This document shows, piece by piece, positions 7,326-15,975 of a DNA stretch of 64,000 bases; the stretch's first letter is position 1; each line of letters begins with the position of its first letter. Below the pieces are notes generated by a model, which was given only the letters and a program-made list of their open reading frames with translations, did not search any database and was not told the DNA's origin. This DNA comes from Clostridium_AM sp900759715 (lineage in GTDB: Bacteria; Bacillota; Clostridia; Clostridiales; Clostridiaceae): assembly GCA_900759715.1 (NCBI GenBank), contig CAAEXF010000016.1, positions 1-64,000 on the forward strand, written 5' to 3'. Position numbers and translations under genes: made by a program.

Positions 7326-8189
7326 ATGAAAATAACTACTTTAATAGAAAATACAAAAGGGGAGAATAAAGAATTAAAATATGAACATGGTTTATCCATG
7401 TTTATTGAAACAGAAGACTGCAATATATTATTAGATACAGGAAAAACAGGAGACTTTATAGAAAATGCTGAAAAGCTAAATATAGATCTTAAAACAACGG
7501 ATGTTTTAGTTTTAAGTCATGCTCATTATGATCACTGTGGTGGAGTGAGAAAATTATTAGAAACCTATGATATAAAGCCTAAATTTATAGTAAGTAAAGA
7601 TTTCTTCGAAAGAAGTAATAGATACCATTATTCCGACGGAAAACTTAAAACAGACTTCTCAAAAAAAGAAGGTTACTCATATGTAGGAATCGATTTTGAT
7701 AAGGAATACATAGAGAGCAAAAATCTTCCTATAGAATTTGTACAAGCTGATATCTTAAAAATAACTGATAATGTTTATGTTTTTTCTAATTTTAATAAAT
7801 ATTATGATTTTGAAAAAGTAAATGAAAACATGAAACTTAAAATTGATGATAAGTATGTAGTGGATACTTTTGAAGATGAAATTGCTTTAGGTATTAAAAC
7901 AAAAGAGGGATTAATTATATTATTTGGATGTGCACATCCTGGTTTTTTAAATATGACAAAGACTATAGAAGAAAGAACTAAAGAAAAAATAGCAGGAATA
8001 ATTGGAGGAACTCACCTTGTAGAAGCTGATGAAGATAGAATAGAGAAATCAGTTCAGTATTTAAATAATGCAGATGTAGGTATATTGGGATTATCTCACT
8101 GTACTGGAGAAAAAGCAGTAAAAATATTTAATGATGAATGTAAGGGTTCTTTCATTAATAGAACAGGAAAAATATTAGATTTAAAATAG
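7326..8189 (+). CDS. Metallo-beta-lactamase fold hydrolase (COG1237-like)
   Basis: The 287-residue protein has the metal-binding motif LSHAHYDHCGG at about residues 63-73 and later histidines in FGCAHPG, GGTHLVEAD and GLSHCTG. The arrangement resembles the COG1237 branch of MBL hydrolases rather than true beta-lactamases. The start is ATG 7326, with GAGGTGG at 7311-7317; the in-frame GTG at 7314 lies inside that site. Cytoplasmic, no signal peptide. Likely co-transcribed with the chemoreceptor-like gene. Substrate unknown. Confidence 0.85.
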   Translation: MKITTLIENTKGENKELKYEHGLSMFIETEDCNILLDTGKTGDFIENAEKLNIDLKTTDVLVLSHAHYDHCGGVRKLLETYDIKPKFIVSKDFFERSNRYHYSDGKLKTDFSKKEGYSYVGIDFDKEYIESKNLPIEFVQADILKITDNVYVFSNFNKYYDFEKVNENMKLKIDDKYVVDTFEDEIALGIKTKEGLIILFGCAHPGFLNMTKTIEERTKEKIAGIIGGTHLVEADEDRIEKSVQYLNNADVGILGLSHCTGEKAVKIFNDECKGSFINRTGKILDLK

Positions 8190-8193
8190 TATT

Positions 8194-8283
8194 AAAAAAT
8201 ATAGACATAGTTTATTTGGCAATGCGCCTACATTTAAAGCAAATGAAGGATTACAAAATTGGCTAATGAGCAATAGGTATTAA
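8194..8283 (+). pseudogene. Decayed C-terminal remnant of the 109-residue family
   Basis: Reading from 8194 gives KKYRHSLFGNAPTFKA and then NEGLQNWLMSNRY before a TAA. This is nearly identical to the last 30 residues of copy A (5773-6102), also at DNA level. There is no start or N-terminal part; the remnant begins 5 bp after the stop of the MBL gene. It suggests a third copy was cut when the chemoreceptor/MBL pair arrived or by recombination between copies. Confidence 0.85.
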
Positions 8284-8294
8284 AAATTATATAA

Positions 8295-8526
8295 ACAGAG
8301 TTCTTGGCATCAGATGGAGTTTGTCTGCGACCACTGGGCAATTCTGCCCGTTAAATGTCATTTAGACATTTAACCTCCATCTGATGCTTAGAAATCGTTA
8401 TCCAGGGACGTAGCCGCTCTTTACTCCCACTTTGAGAAAAGCAGATATCCCAAATCTGTGATTTGGTGATAGTCGCTTTCACAGAGTGCGGGGGAGTATT
8501 AGAGCGGGTAGTCATCGGATAAATTT
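8295..8526 (+). repeat. Structured repeat, copy 1 (with insertions)
   Basis: GCATCAGATGGAG pairs with CTCCATCTGATGC (loop enlarged by two small hairpins). Then come TTAG, GTTATCC, GTAGCCGCTC...GAGCGGGTAG and CATCGGATAA. The order of helices matches copies at 9009 (minus strand) and 29491. TTATCC and GGATAA can close the second domain. The distal stem holds an extra hairpin module (8438-8481) that also occurs in the MITE at 18643. No ORF. Confidence 0.7.
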
Positions 8527-8532
8527 ATAGAT

Positions 8533-8564
8533 AAAGCTGCTGACAATATGTCTGCAGCTTTTAT
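8533..8564 (+). terminator. Hairpin upstream of copy B
   Basis: AAAGCTGC pairs with GCAGCTTT and T-rich sequence follows. It corresponds to the hairpin at 5644 that lies before copy A, so it belongs to the duplicated module. Confidence 0.55.
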
Positions 8565-8664
8565 TAAATATTTCGTATATAATTTATCATAATTTAAAAA
8601 TGCAAGAAGGAAAATTAAACTTTTTGTAGAATACTACAATAATAGTTAGAAAGGGGTGAATATT

Positions 8665-8994
8665 ATGAAATTTTACAAAAGTACAGCTTATATTTTTACT
8701 GTTGGAACGGATGATAATCAAATTGCCAATGTTGCATTAGGAGTTTCGTATTATTCTAAAGATAAAACTATAGCTTTTTGGCAAAAAGATCGTAGTAAAA
8801 TTTTCCTCTTAGATAAACTTATCAAAGATGAAGAAAGTAGATTTGAGTTTATAGATACAAATGGTTTAAGAGTTTCATTTCACCCAGTAACACTAGAGGA
8901 TTTTAAAAAATATAGAGATGAATTATTTTATGATGTGCCTATGTTTAAAACAACTGAAGGTCTTCAAAATTGGTTAATGAAAAATAATCACTAA
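8665..8994 (+). CDS. Uncharacterised 109-residue protein, copy B
   Basis: Paralog of 5773-6102 with the same length and the same opening (MKFYKSTAYIFTVG) and closing pattern (TTEGLQNWLMKNNH). Most conserved are the KDKTIAFW, KDEES-FEFID and LRVSFHPVTL segments. ATG 8665 is preferred over the in-frame GTG at 8656, since AAGGGGTG at 8651-8657 is the ribosome site. Function unknown. It lies between two copies of the structured repeat, and the upstream hairpin and spacer resemble those of copy A. Confidence 0.7.
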   Translation: MKFYKSTAYIFTVGTDDNQIANVALGVSYYSKDKTIAFWQKDRSKIFLLDKLIKDEESRFEFIDTNGLRVSFHPVTLEDFKKYRDELFYDVPMFKTTEGLQNWLMKNNH

Positions 8995-9008
8995 AGTTTA
9001 GATAATAT

Positions 9009-9144
9009 ATTTATCCGATGTCTACCGCCACTAACACCCCAACTTCTTAAAGTTGGGGATAAGTGGCGCTACGGCCCTGGATAACGGATTCTAAGCTTCA
9101 GATGGAGTTTAAAACTCCACCTGAAGCTTAGAATCCTGTTTATA
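9009..9144 (-). repeat. Structured repeat, copy 2
   Basis: Read on the minus strand: AGCTTCAGGTGGAG pairs with CTCCATCTGAAGCT, then TAG, CGTTATCC, GTAGCGCCAC, a stem CCCCAAC/GTTGGGG, GTGGCGGTAG and CATCGGATAAAT. This is the most compact copy and shows the fold clearly. The two nearest copies flank copy B of the 109-residue gene in opposite orientations. Confidence 0.75.
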
Positions 9145-9152
9145 ATATAAAG

Positions 9153-9190
9153 AGGCCCTAGGCGCAGTATTAAAGCGCCTAGGGCCTAAA
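9153..9190 (+). terminator. Perfect 13-bp AGGCCCTAGGCGC hairpin after copy B
   Basis: AGGCCCTAGGCGC pairs exactly with GCGCCTAGGGCCT around AGTATTAAA. It is far more GC-rich than its surroundings. It matches the degenerate hairpin after copy A. The tail is A-rich, so it would terminate better on the other strand. Most of the gap 8995-9315 is this hairpin plus structured repeat copy 2. Confidence 0.6.
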
Positions 9191-9315
9191 ACTATTGTAT
9201 ACATACTTAAAAGTAAATAAGATATAATAAAAATAAATTTTATGCTTTTGAATTAAATATTATAGTAACATATGGTAGAATATTAAATAAGGTTTGAGAA
9301 GAAAGGAAGAATTAT

Positions 9316-10188
9316 ATGACAAAAGAGTTAAAAGCAGACTTAAGTCTGTTATTAGTTACAGTTGTATGGGGGGCAAGCTTCCCAATAATAAGTTTAATTC
9401 TTAAATATATTCATCCATATTCATTTATAGCAATCAGATATTTTCTATCTGGAGCAATATTAGCAATAATATTTCATAAAAGGTTTAAGCATATTAATAA
9501 AAAGACAGTTAACGCAGCAGTAATTATTGGTATAGCATTGTTTTTAGGATCTGTTTTTCAAGTTGTAGGGTTGGTTTATACCACTCCGAGTAAATCAGGA
9601 TTTATTACAGGTCTTTATGTTGTTGTTGTACCTATAATAATGGCTGTTATGTATAAGGTTATACCAGATGCTAAGACTACAATGGGTATAATATTTGCTT
9701 TAATTGGTCTTGGTGTTATATCTATAGACAGTACGCTGAAGATAAATCCAGGAGACTTTCTTACGTTACTGTGTGCAATAGCCTTTGCATTTCAAATAAT
9801 ATTGGTAGATAAATATATTAAAGATGTAGATATAATACTTGTAACTTGTATAGAAACGCTTGTAGCAGGTATTTTAGGATTTGTTCCAGCAGTTATTGTT
9901 GAAAATTTAAGCTTTACAATAAACATTACTTTTATGCTTTGTATGATTTTCATGGTAGTGTTTTGCACCATAGGTGCCTATATGATACAAAATAAAATGC
10001 AGCCATATACAAATCCGACTCATGCGGCAATAATATTTTTAGGGGAGCCAGTTTTTGGGGCTATATTTTCTATGATCTTTGGTGACAAACTCACTGGTAA
10101 GACTTTAGCTGGATGCGCATTGATTTTATTGGGAATGATTATAATTAATATAAAGAACAATAGTTCAAGGGAGATATTAGAAAACTAA
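9316..10188 (+). CDS. EamA/DMT family transporter
   Basis: The 290-residue protein has about ten hydrophobic helices and the two-fold EamA repeat of the drug/metabolite transporter superfamily. The first repeat opens LLLVTVVWGASFPI, and the second contains AIIFLGEPVFGAIFSMIFGDKL, the typical end-of-repeat motif. These carriers export amino acids, metabolites or drugs. It starts at ATG 9316 behind GAAAGGAAG. It is followed 25 bp later by larC, possibly by read-through. Substrate cannot be read from sequence. Confidence 0.85.
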   Translation: MTKELKADLSLLLVTVVWGASFPIISLILKYIHPYSFIAIRYFLSGAILAIIFHKRFKHINKKTVNAAVIIGIALFLGSVFQVVGLVYTTPSKSGFITGLYVVVVPIIMAVMYKVIPDAKTTMGIIFALIGLGVISIDSTLKINPGDFLTLLCAIAFAFQIILVDKYIKDVDIILVTCIETLVAGILGFVPAVIVENLSFTINITFMLCMIFMVVFCTIGAYMIQNKMQPYTNPTHAAIIFLGEPVFGAIFSMIFGDKLTGKTLAGCALILLGMIIINIKNNSSREILEN

Positions 10189-10213
10189 AATAACATATAG
10201 GAGATAGATAAAC

Positions 10214-11419
10214 ATGAAAATACTTTATTATGATTGCTTCTCAGGCATAAGTGGAGATATGAATTTAGGAGCTTTAATTGACCTAGGAATAGATAAAAAT
10301 TACTTAATAAATGAACTTTCTAAGCTAAAGATTGATGGATATAAAATATCAGTAGAAAAGACAGTTAAAAATGGGATCAGCGGTACAAAAGTAGATGTTA
10401 TCTTAAATCACCATCACCATGACGAACATAGCCACCACCATCATCATCATAGAAACTTAAAAGACATAGAAAACATAATAAACTCAAGTGATTTAGACAG
10501 TAATATAAAAGATATAAGCCTAGGTATCTTTAAAAAGGTTGCTGAGGCAGAAGCAAAGGTACATAACAAAAGTATAGAAGAAGTGCATTTTCATGAAGTG
10601 GGAGCAGTGGATTCTATAGTGGATATTGTAGGTGCAGCTATTTGCTTTGCTTATCTAAAGGTTGATAAGGTTATAAGTTCTACTGTAGAAGCTGGCAGTG
10701 GTTTTGTAAAGTGTGCTCATGGTCTGCTGCCGGTTCCGGCACCAGCTACGGTAGAAATACTAAAGAATATGCCACTAAAATCTAACATACCTTTTGAAGC
10801 CACTACCCCAACTGGAGCTGCTATCATAGCTTATTTGGCTGATGAATTTAAAGATAATAAAAATTTCAAAATAAACAAAATAGGCTATGGGATAGGAAAT
10901 AAAGATAATAAGGATATTCCAAATGTTTTAAGAGTATTTTTAGCAGAGGAATTAGATCAAGGAACTAGCAGGCCTAATGAAGAATTTTTACAAGGTGAGG
11001 CAGAAGTTTTAGAATGTAATATAGATGATATGAATCCGGAAATGTATGAATATATTATGGAATTGCTTTTCAAAGAAGGAGCTTTAGATGTTCATTTGAC
11101 TCCTATAATTATGAAAAAAGGAAGACCGGGAATTAAATTAGGCGTAGTATATAGCAAGGAACAAGAAAAAGAAATTGAGAAGATAATATTAACTGAAACT
11201 ACTACTTTAGGGTTTAGAAAATATAAGGTCCAAAGAAATATGCTAAGAAGAGAATTCAATAAAATTCAAACTAAATATGGAGAATTTACTATAAAAAATT
11301 CTTACTATGGTGAAAAACGAGTAAAATACAAGGCTGAATATGATGAGTGTAAAAAATCTGCATTAGAAAATGATGTCAGTATAAACGAAATTTACAGAGA
11401 GATAAATCAAAAAATCTAG
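10214..11419 (+). CDS. larC: Nickel-pincer cofactor biosynthesis protein LarC
   Basis: LarC is the CTP-dependent cyclometallase that inserts nickel into the pincer cofactor of lactate racemase-type enzymes. The sequence opens LYYDCFSGISGDMNLGAL, a family signature, and has EEVHFHEVGAVDSIVDIVG and the C-terminal block ECNIDDMNPE. Residues about 66-79 form a histidine-rich run (HHHHDEHSHHHHHH) suited to nickel binding. In Lactiplantibacillus plantarum larC is expressed by frameshift from two ORFs; here it is one continuous 401-codon frame. larB follows after 31 bp. larE and larA are not in the window. Confidence 0.93.
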   Translation: MKILYYDCFSGISGDMNLGALIDLGIDKNYLINELSKLKIDGYKISVEKTVKNGISGTKVDVILNHHHHDEHSHHHHHHRNLKDIENIINSSDLDSNIKDISLGIFKKVAEAEAKVHNKSIEEVHFHEVGAVDSIVDIVGAAICFAYLKVDKVISSTVEAGSGFVKCAHGLLPVPAPATVEILKNMPLKSNIPFEATTPTGAAIIAYLADEFKDNKNFKINKIGYGIGNKDNKDIPNVLRVFLAEELDQGTSRPNEEFLQGEAEVLECNIDDMNPEMYEYIMELLFKEGALDVHLTPIIMKKGRPGIKLGVVYSKEQEKEIEKIILTETTTLGFRKYKVQRNMLRREFNKIQTKYGEFTIKNSYYGEKRVKYKAEYDECKKSALENDVSINEIYREINQKI

Positions 11420-11450
11420 CAGCATTGATACCCGAAAGAAGGATGATTGT

Positions 11451-12197
11451 ATGAATATTAATGAAACTAGAGAGCTATTAGAAAGCGTAAAGAATGGATC
11501 CTTAACTATAGATAAAGCTTTAGAAGATTTAAAGGATTTACCATTTAAAGACCTAGGATATGCAAAAGTTGATAATCATAGGGAGTTAAGAGTTGGATAT
11601 CCTGAAGTTATATATTGTGAAGGAAAAACCCCAGAACAAATAAGAGGAATAGTGGAAATTATGCTGGCTAGAGGAAGCGATATATTGGGAACTAGAGCAT
11701 CAGAAGAGGCTTATAAATTAGTTAAAGAAATCTGTCCTAAAGCTGAATATAGCAAAATGGCAAGAACTATAACTATAAAAAACAAAGAACCAGAAATAAC
11801 AAATACATATATTTCTATAGTTACTGCAGGAACATCAGATATACCAGTAGCAGAAGAAGCAGCAGTAACAGCTGAGATCTTCGGGAATAAGGTAGAAAGA
11901 ATATATGATGTAGGAGTTGCTGGAATACATAGATTATTTGACAAAATCGACTTAATAAGAGGTGCAAAGATTATTATTGTTGCAGCAGGTATGGAAGGCG
12001 CATTAGCTAGTGTCATTGGAGGATTAGTTGATAAGCCAGTAATAGCAGTACCTACAAGTGTGGGCTATGGTGCTAATTTCGGGGGGCTTTCAGCCTTACT
12101 ATGTATGCTTAATAGTTGTGCAAGCGGTATTAGTGTAGTAAACATAGATAACGGATTTGGAGCTGGTTACCTTGCTAGTATGATAAATAAGTTATAA
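11451..12197 (+). CDS. larB: Nickel-pincer cofactor biosynthesis protein LarB
   Basis: LarB carboxylates and hydrolyses nicotinic acid adenine dinucleotide, the first step of nickel-pincer cofactor synthesis. The 248-residue protein has an N-terminal LarB-specific part (GYAKVDNHRELRVGYPEVIY) and a C-terminal PurE-like domain from about residue 118 (SIVTAGTSDIPVAEEAA, then AAGMEGALASVIGGL). Good ribosome site GAAGGATG. It forms a two-gene unit with larC. The third enzyme, LarE, must be elsewhere for the pathway to work. Confidence 0.93.
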   Translation: MNINETRELLESVKNGSLTIDKALEDLKDLPFKDLGYAKVDNHRELRVGYPEVIYCEGKTPEQIRGIVEIMLARGSDILGTRASEEAYKLVKEICPKAEYSKMARTITIKNKEPEITNTYISIVTAGTSDIPVAEEAAVTAEIFGNKVERIYDVGVAGIHRLFDKIDLIRGAKIIIVAAGMEGALASVIGGLVDKPVIAVPTSVGYGANFGGLSALLCMLNSCASGISVVNIDNGFGAGYLASMINKL

Positions 12198-12234
12198 GGC
12201 ACATGAAAAAAAATAAGATAGGAGTGGAGTTCCT

Positions 12235-13515
12235 ATGAGTAAAAATACTAAAAAGTTTTTATTATTTATTTTAATCAATATGCTGATTTTAACAGTTTCT
12301 TGTAGTAAAAATAATAATGTAACAAAGCAAGAAGATACATTAAAAGGTGAAATTAAAATAGCAACAGAAGAGAAATATGCAGAGCAATTGAAAATCACAG
12401 CAGATAAATTCAAGAAAATTCATCCAAAAGTAAACATAGAAATAAAAGTTGACAATAATATAAAAGATAAAGTTATAGATAAATCAAATAATCAAGAAAA
12501 TACTGTAGATATAATAAATATAGAAGATCAAAATGTTCAATACTTTATAGATAAATCCCCAGAGTTTGCCTTAGATGTAACAGACGCAGTTAGTTCATAT
12601 AAGGATAAAGTATCAAAAAATAAATTAGATAATCTAACTGTGAAAAATAAGATATATGGAATACCGTGGAACACTTCACCAAAGGTGATTTTATATAGAA
12701 GCGATGTATTTTTAAATGAAAAAATAAATGTTGATGATATAAAAACTTGGAATGACTATGTGTCTGTAGGTAAAAAGATTAGCAAAGATACGGGGAAGAA
12801 GTTCTTAGTTAACCTTCAAGATGAAAGTAATAATTTTAATATAGTTTTAGCTAATCAGTTAGGTACATCATATTTCAATAGAGATGGTAAATTAGACTTT
12901 AATTCTAAGGAGTGGCTAAAGGTTATAGAAACAGCTAAGTTACTGTATTCACAAGAGCTAATGTCTGATATAAATTCTAAAAACGAATTTATTAGCCTTG
13001 CAAAAAAGGGTTCAGTAATTTCAACTATAGCAGATCCTTCATATATAAATGAACTTATGAAGAACATACCAGAGGATAAGGGGAAATGGAGCATAATGAA
13101 ACTACCTGCTTTTGAAGCTGGAGGAAATAGAGATTCGTCAGTGGGTGGAGCTAATTTAATAGTAAATAAGAATTCAAGTAATGCAACCGCAGTAAAAGGG
13201 TTTGTTGAATTTATAGCTACTGATGAGGCCGCTCAGATGGATTTGCTTAATAATTACGGAACTTTTCCCGCTAATCCATATATATATACTCTTGTAAATT
13301 TTAATGGCATAGTAGATTATTTTAATGCAAAAGTATGGAATGTATTTGCTAGTGTAGAAAAGAGGTCATCTGCGATTAGTTACACTAAGTATTTCCCAAT
13401 TGTAAAAGATGCTGCAAAAAGTGCTTTAACACAATCTAACATAAAAGAAAAGGATCCTAAACTAATATTAGATTCTCTTCAAAAAGATTGTGAGAGTAAA
13501 ATTTTACAGAAATAA
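12235..13515 (+). CDS. Extracellular solute-binding lipoprotein (family 1)
   Basis: The 426-residue protein has a lipoprotein signal peptide: charged start, hydrophobic core, and lipobox LTVSC with Cys23 as the probable lipid anchor. The rest has the fold pattern of ABC sugar-binding proteins (IKIATEEKYAEQLKITADKF, YGIPWNTSPKVILYRSD, FVEFIATDEAAQ). It should sit on the outer face of the membrane. No permease or ATPase gene is adjacent, so it either serves a remote transporter or has another role. Ribosome site GGAGTGGAG. A bidirectional terminator lies downstream. Confidence 0.85.
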   Translation: MSKNTKKFLLFILINMLILTVSCSKNNNVTKQEDTLKGEIKIATEEKYAEQLKITADKFKKIHPKVNIEIKVDNNIKDKVIDKSNNQENTVDIINIEDQNVQYFIDKSPEFALDVTDAVSSYKDKVSKNKLDNLTVKNKIYGIPWNTSPKVILYRSDVFLNEKINVDDIKTWNDYVSVGKKISKDTGKKFLVNLQDESNNFNIVLANQLGTSYFNRDGKLDFNSKEWLKVIETAKLLYSQELMSDINSKNEFISLAKKGSVISTIADPSYINELMKNIPEDKGKWSIMKLPAFEAGGNRDSSVGGANLIVNKNSSNATAVKGFVEFIATDEAAQMDLLNNYGTFPANPYIYTLVNFNGIVDYFNAKVWNVFASVEKRSSAISYTKYFPIVKDAAKSALTQSNIKEKDPKLILDSLQKDCESKILQK

Positions 13516-13603
13516 TTTATTTATAAAACGTTTACAAAGATTGAATTATGATATATAATATCTTTAGTAAAGGGGTTAATCATAGGGAATTTTCTAAGAT
13601 ATA

Positions 13604-13654
13604 AAGATAAAACCTCCTGATTGAGAGCGGAATGCAGTCAGGAGGTTTTATCTT
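13604..13654. terminator. Bidirectional terminator between convergent genes
   Basis: AAGATAAAACCTCCTGA pairs perfectly (17 bp) with TCAGGAGGTTTTATCTT, with A and T runs on the flanks, so it can stop transcription from both sides. Confidence 0.9.
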
Positions 13655-13662
13655 ATTTTATT

Positions 13663-14781
13663 TTAAATGCTTAAAATATTTTTATATGCTTCAACGGTTT
13701 TTTCGGAAGTTTTCTCCCAAGAGAAGTTAGATGCTCTTTGCAACGCTTTAATACTGAGGGAACTTCTTGCGGACTCGCTATTTAACAGATTTTCTAATGA
13801 ACTCATTAGTCTATCTATATTAAAAGGATCTATCAGAATACCACCATCACCTACTACTTCAGGTATAGAAGATATATCGGAAGTAATCACAGGAGTGCCA
13901 CAACTCATAGCTTCCAAAGGTGGAAGACCAAAACCTTCATACAAAGATGGATAAACAAAAACATCACAGGCGTTATATAAAACAGGCAAAAGATTTTCAT
14001 CAACAAAACCAGTAAATTTTACACGTGACTCTACAGCTAAGTCAATACTGAGATCCTTTAAAAGGTTCCTATCATCTTTATTTGATCCAACTATAACTAA
14101 GTTATATTCGTCTTTTAACTTCATGTATATTTTGGAAAAGGCAAGAATTAAAGACTTTACGTTTTTTCTTGGACTAAAACCACCTATATAAAGTATGAAA
14201 GGTTTATCAATATTATAATTTTCCTTTATTATTGTTCTACACTTTTCTTTATCCAATGGCTTATATTTATCATCAGCTGCTAATGGAGTTACAAAAACCT
14301 TATTTTCATCAATAGGGAAAAATTTCAAAATATCTCTCTTAGAACATTCTGATACGGTAATAATACCAGAAGATAAATCTACAATTCTAGGCATTTCTTG
14401 CAAAAACTTTCCTAGATATCCTTTGCCTACTGTCTCAGGTAAAATATATGGTATTAAGTCATGAATAGTAACTACGGTTTTGCAAGGTATTTTTTCAGAA
14501 ATTCCTATTCCGTTTTGAGGTATGTGGTAGATATCTATGTTATCATTTGTTAAATTACGAGGAAAATAATGCTGTTCAAAAAATCTATGATACCTTTTAG
14601 AAGCCATTAGTATTTTTGTATTGTCATTTTCAAACTCATCATAATTTCCACCAGACCAATAAATTTGATAAAAAATTTCTCTATGAGTTTTAATCATATA
14701 TCTTAAAATCTTATCAGTATAAGTTCCTATACCAGTTCCCTTATACCAATTAATACCCCTTGCATCAATAGCAATTTTCAT
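13663..14781 (-). CDS. GT4 family glycosyltransferase, copy 1
   Basis: The 372-residue GT-B fold protein opens MKIAIDARGINWYKGTGIGTY, with the glycine-rich loop of the acceptor domain. The C-terminal donor-binding domain has YIGGFSPRKN and the GT4 E-x7-E motif in YEGFGLPPLEAMSCG. It would transfer a sugar from a nucleotide donor, GDP-mannose being one possibility. The ATG at 14781 follows GGAGG by 12 bases; an upstream in-frame TTG overlaps that site and is rejected. It diverges from a CotS kinase gene, the same layout as the pair at 18922/20170. A role in spore-surface glycan is inferred from neighbours. Confidence 0.88.
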   Translation of the reverse strand: MKIAIDARGINWYKGTGIGTYTDKILRYMIKTHREIFYQIYWSGGNYDEFENDNTKILMASKRYHRFFEQHYFPRNLTNDNIDIYHIPQNGIGISEKIPCKTVVTIHDLIPYILPETVGKGYLGKFLQEMPRIVDLSSGIITVSECSKRDILKFFPIDENKVFVTPLAADDKYKPLDKEKCRTIIKENYNIDKPFILYIGGFSPRKNVKSLILAFSKIYMKLKDEYNLVIVGSNKDDRNLLKDLSIDLAVESRVKFTGFVDENLLPVLYNACDVFVYPSLYEGFGLPPLEAMSCGTPVITSDISSIPEVVGDGGILIDPFNIDRLMSSLENLLNSESARSSLSIKALQRASNFSWEKTSEKTVEAYKNILSI

Positions 14782-14884
14782 ACAATTATCTACCTCCAAT
14801 TACAATTGGCCTATATAACCTGTCAATTGCAAAAACCTATGTATTATATAGTATTAATATTATTCGAAAAATGTGTCACTTAGC

Positions 14885-14912
14885 ACATACATATAGGTTA
14901 ATTCATATACTA
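14885..14912 (+). promoter_or_regulatory. Possible sigma-K promoter of the first CotS gene
   Basis: AC (14885-14886), 17 bases, then CATATACTA (14904-14912) fits the published sigma-K pattern AC-N17-CATANNNTA. A start near 14920 would leave a short leader before GGAGG at 14932. In AT-rich DNA such a match can arise by chance; the coat-protein context makes it worth listing. Confidence 0.3.
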
Positions 14913-14943
14913 CATAATATAGTAATATTTTGGAGGCAGAAGC

Positions 14944-15951
14944 TTGGATATATGCGATGTAAGGAAGTCCGTTCAAGATACTTATGGACTCCAAATTCAA
15001 TATATAGAAAAAATAAAAAATGTATACAAAATTTCCTGTGACAATAAAGAATATTGTTTAAAAGTAATTAGATATGATTTGGGTCATTTCTTATTTATTC
15101 TTTCTGCAATAAAACATCTTCAAAACAATAAGTTTAAACATATACCTAGGATGATTAAAACCAAGGATGGTATGGACTATATAAATATACAAGGATGTTA
15201 TGCATACTTAACTAAATGGATTACCTCACGTCAATGTAATTATGACAATCCCGTAGATGTATTGATAGCGTCATCAAAGCTAGCTGAACTTCATAAAAAA
15301 AGTCATGGATTTGATGTAACAGAAAATATGAATCCAAGAATAGGTTGGTTTAAATGGCCAGAAATTTTTAACACTAGAAAAAGTGAGATTTTAGATTTTA
15401 AAAAAAGAATAGATAAAAAAGATAAAAAAACAGAGTTTGATAAAATTTATTTAAATGCTATGGAAGAAGAATTAGATAGGGCTGAACGGTCTATAGAAAA
15501 CTTAATGAGAAGCAATTACCTTGAAATGATGAATAAAGAAATAGCAAAAAAAGGATTTTGCCATCATGATTATGCAAACCATAATGTATTAATAGGTACA
15601 AGCGGAGAAGTAAATATTATAGACTTTGATTACTGTATGTTAGATACTCATCTTCATGATTTATCTAGTTTGCTTTTGAGACGTATGAAGAATGGGAAGT
15701 GGAGTATAAACAACTGTGTATTTATTATAGATGCATATAATTCAGTTAACAACGTGAAAAGAGAGGATATCCCTGTTATGGCTGCTTTTATGGAGTTTCC
15801 ACAGGATTACTGGCAAATAGGAATACAGTATTATTGGGAAAAACAGCCTTGGGAAGAAGAGTTCTTTTTAAAAAGATTAAAAAAGACACTTGGGGATAGA
15901 GGTGAAAAGCAAGACTTTATAGATGAATTTAGATTTGTAAAATATAACTAA
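14944..15951 (+). CDS. CotS-family spore coat kinase-like protein, copy 1
   Basis: The 335-residue protein has the aminoglycoside phosphotransferase/kinase fold used by the CotS/CotI spore coat family. The catalytic loop reads FCHHDYANHNVLI (His207-His208-Asp209) and the metal-binding loop NIIDFDYC. The N-lobe lysine is probably in KEYCLKVI. B. subtilis CotI phosphorylates coat protein, so this copy may be active. The start is TTG 14944 with GGAGG 7 bases before. It diverges from the GT4 gene and leads a run of four spore-type genes on the plus strand. Confidence 0.85.
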   Translation: MDICDVRKSVQDTYGLQIQYIEKIKNVYKISCDNKEYCLKVIRYDLGHFLFILSAIKHLQNNKFKHIPRMIKTKDGMDYINIQGCYAYLTKWITSRQCNYDNPVDVLIASSKLAELHKKSHGFDVTENMNPRIGWFKWPEIFNTRKSEILDFKKRIDKKDKKTEFDKIYLNAMEEELDRAERSIENLMRSNYLEMMNKEIAKKGFCHHDYANHNVLIGTSGEVNIIDFDYCMLDTHLHDLSSLLLRRMKNGKWSINNCVFIIDAYNSVNNVKREDIPVMAAFMEFPQDYWQIGIQYYWEKQPWEEEFFLKRLKKTLGDRGEKQDFIDEFRFVKYN

Positions 15952-15975
15952 AAATATAAGAAAGGAGATCTGTTT

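Noticed and set aside
8295..8526. tRNA-like or known riboswitch reading of the structured repeat
   Set aside because: No tRNA arms or anticodon loop, and it occurs in both orientations between genes; no riboswitch class I know matches the conserved residues.
10409..10450. His-rich run in larC as an artefact tag
   Set aside because: It lies inside a conserved protein with mixed CAC/CAT codons and other residues; natural metal-binding loops of this type are common in nickel proteins.
12192..12413. Minus-strand 73-codon ORF over the solute-binding protein start
   Set aside because: Complement of a signal-peptide region; hydrophobic by composition only.
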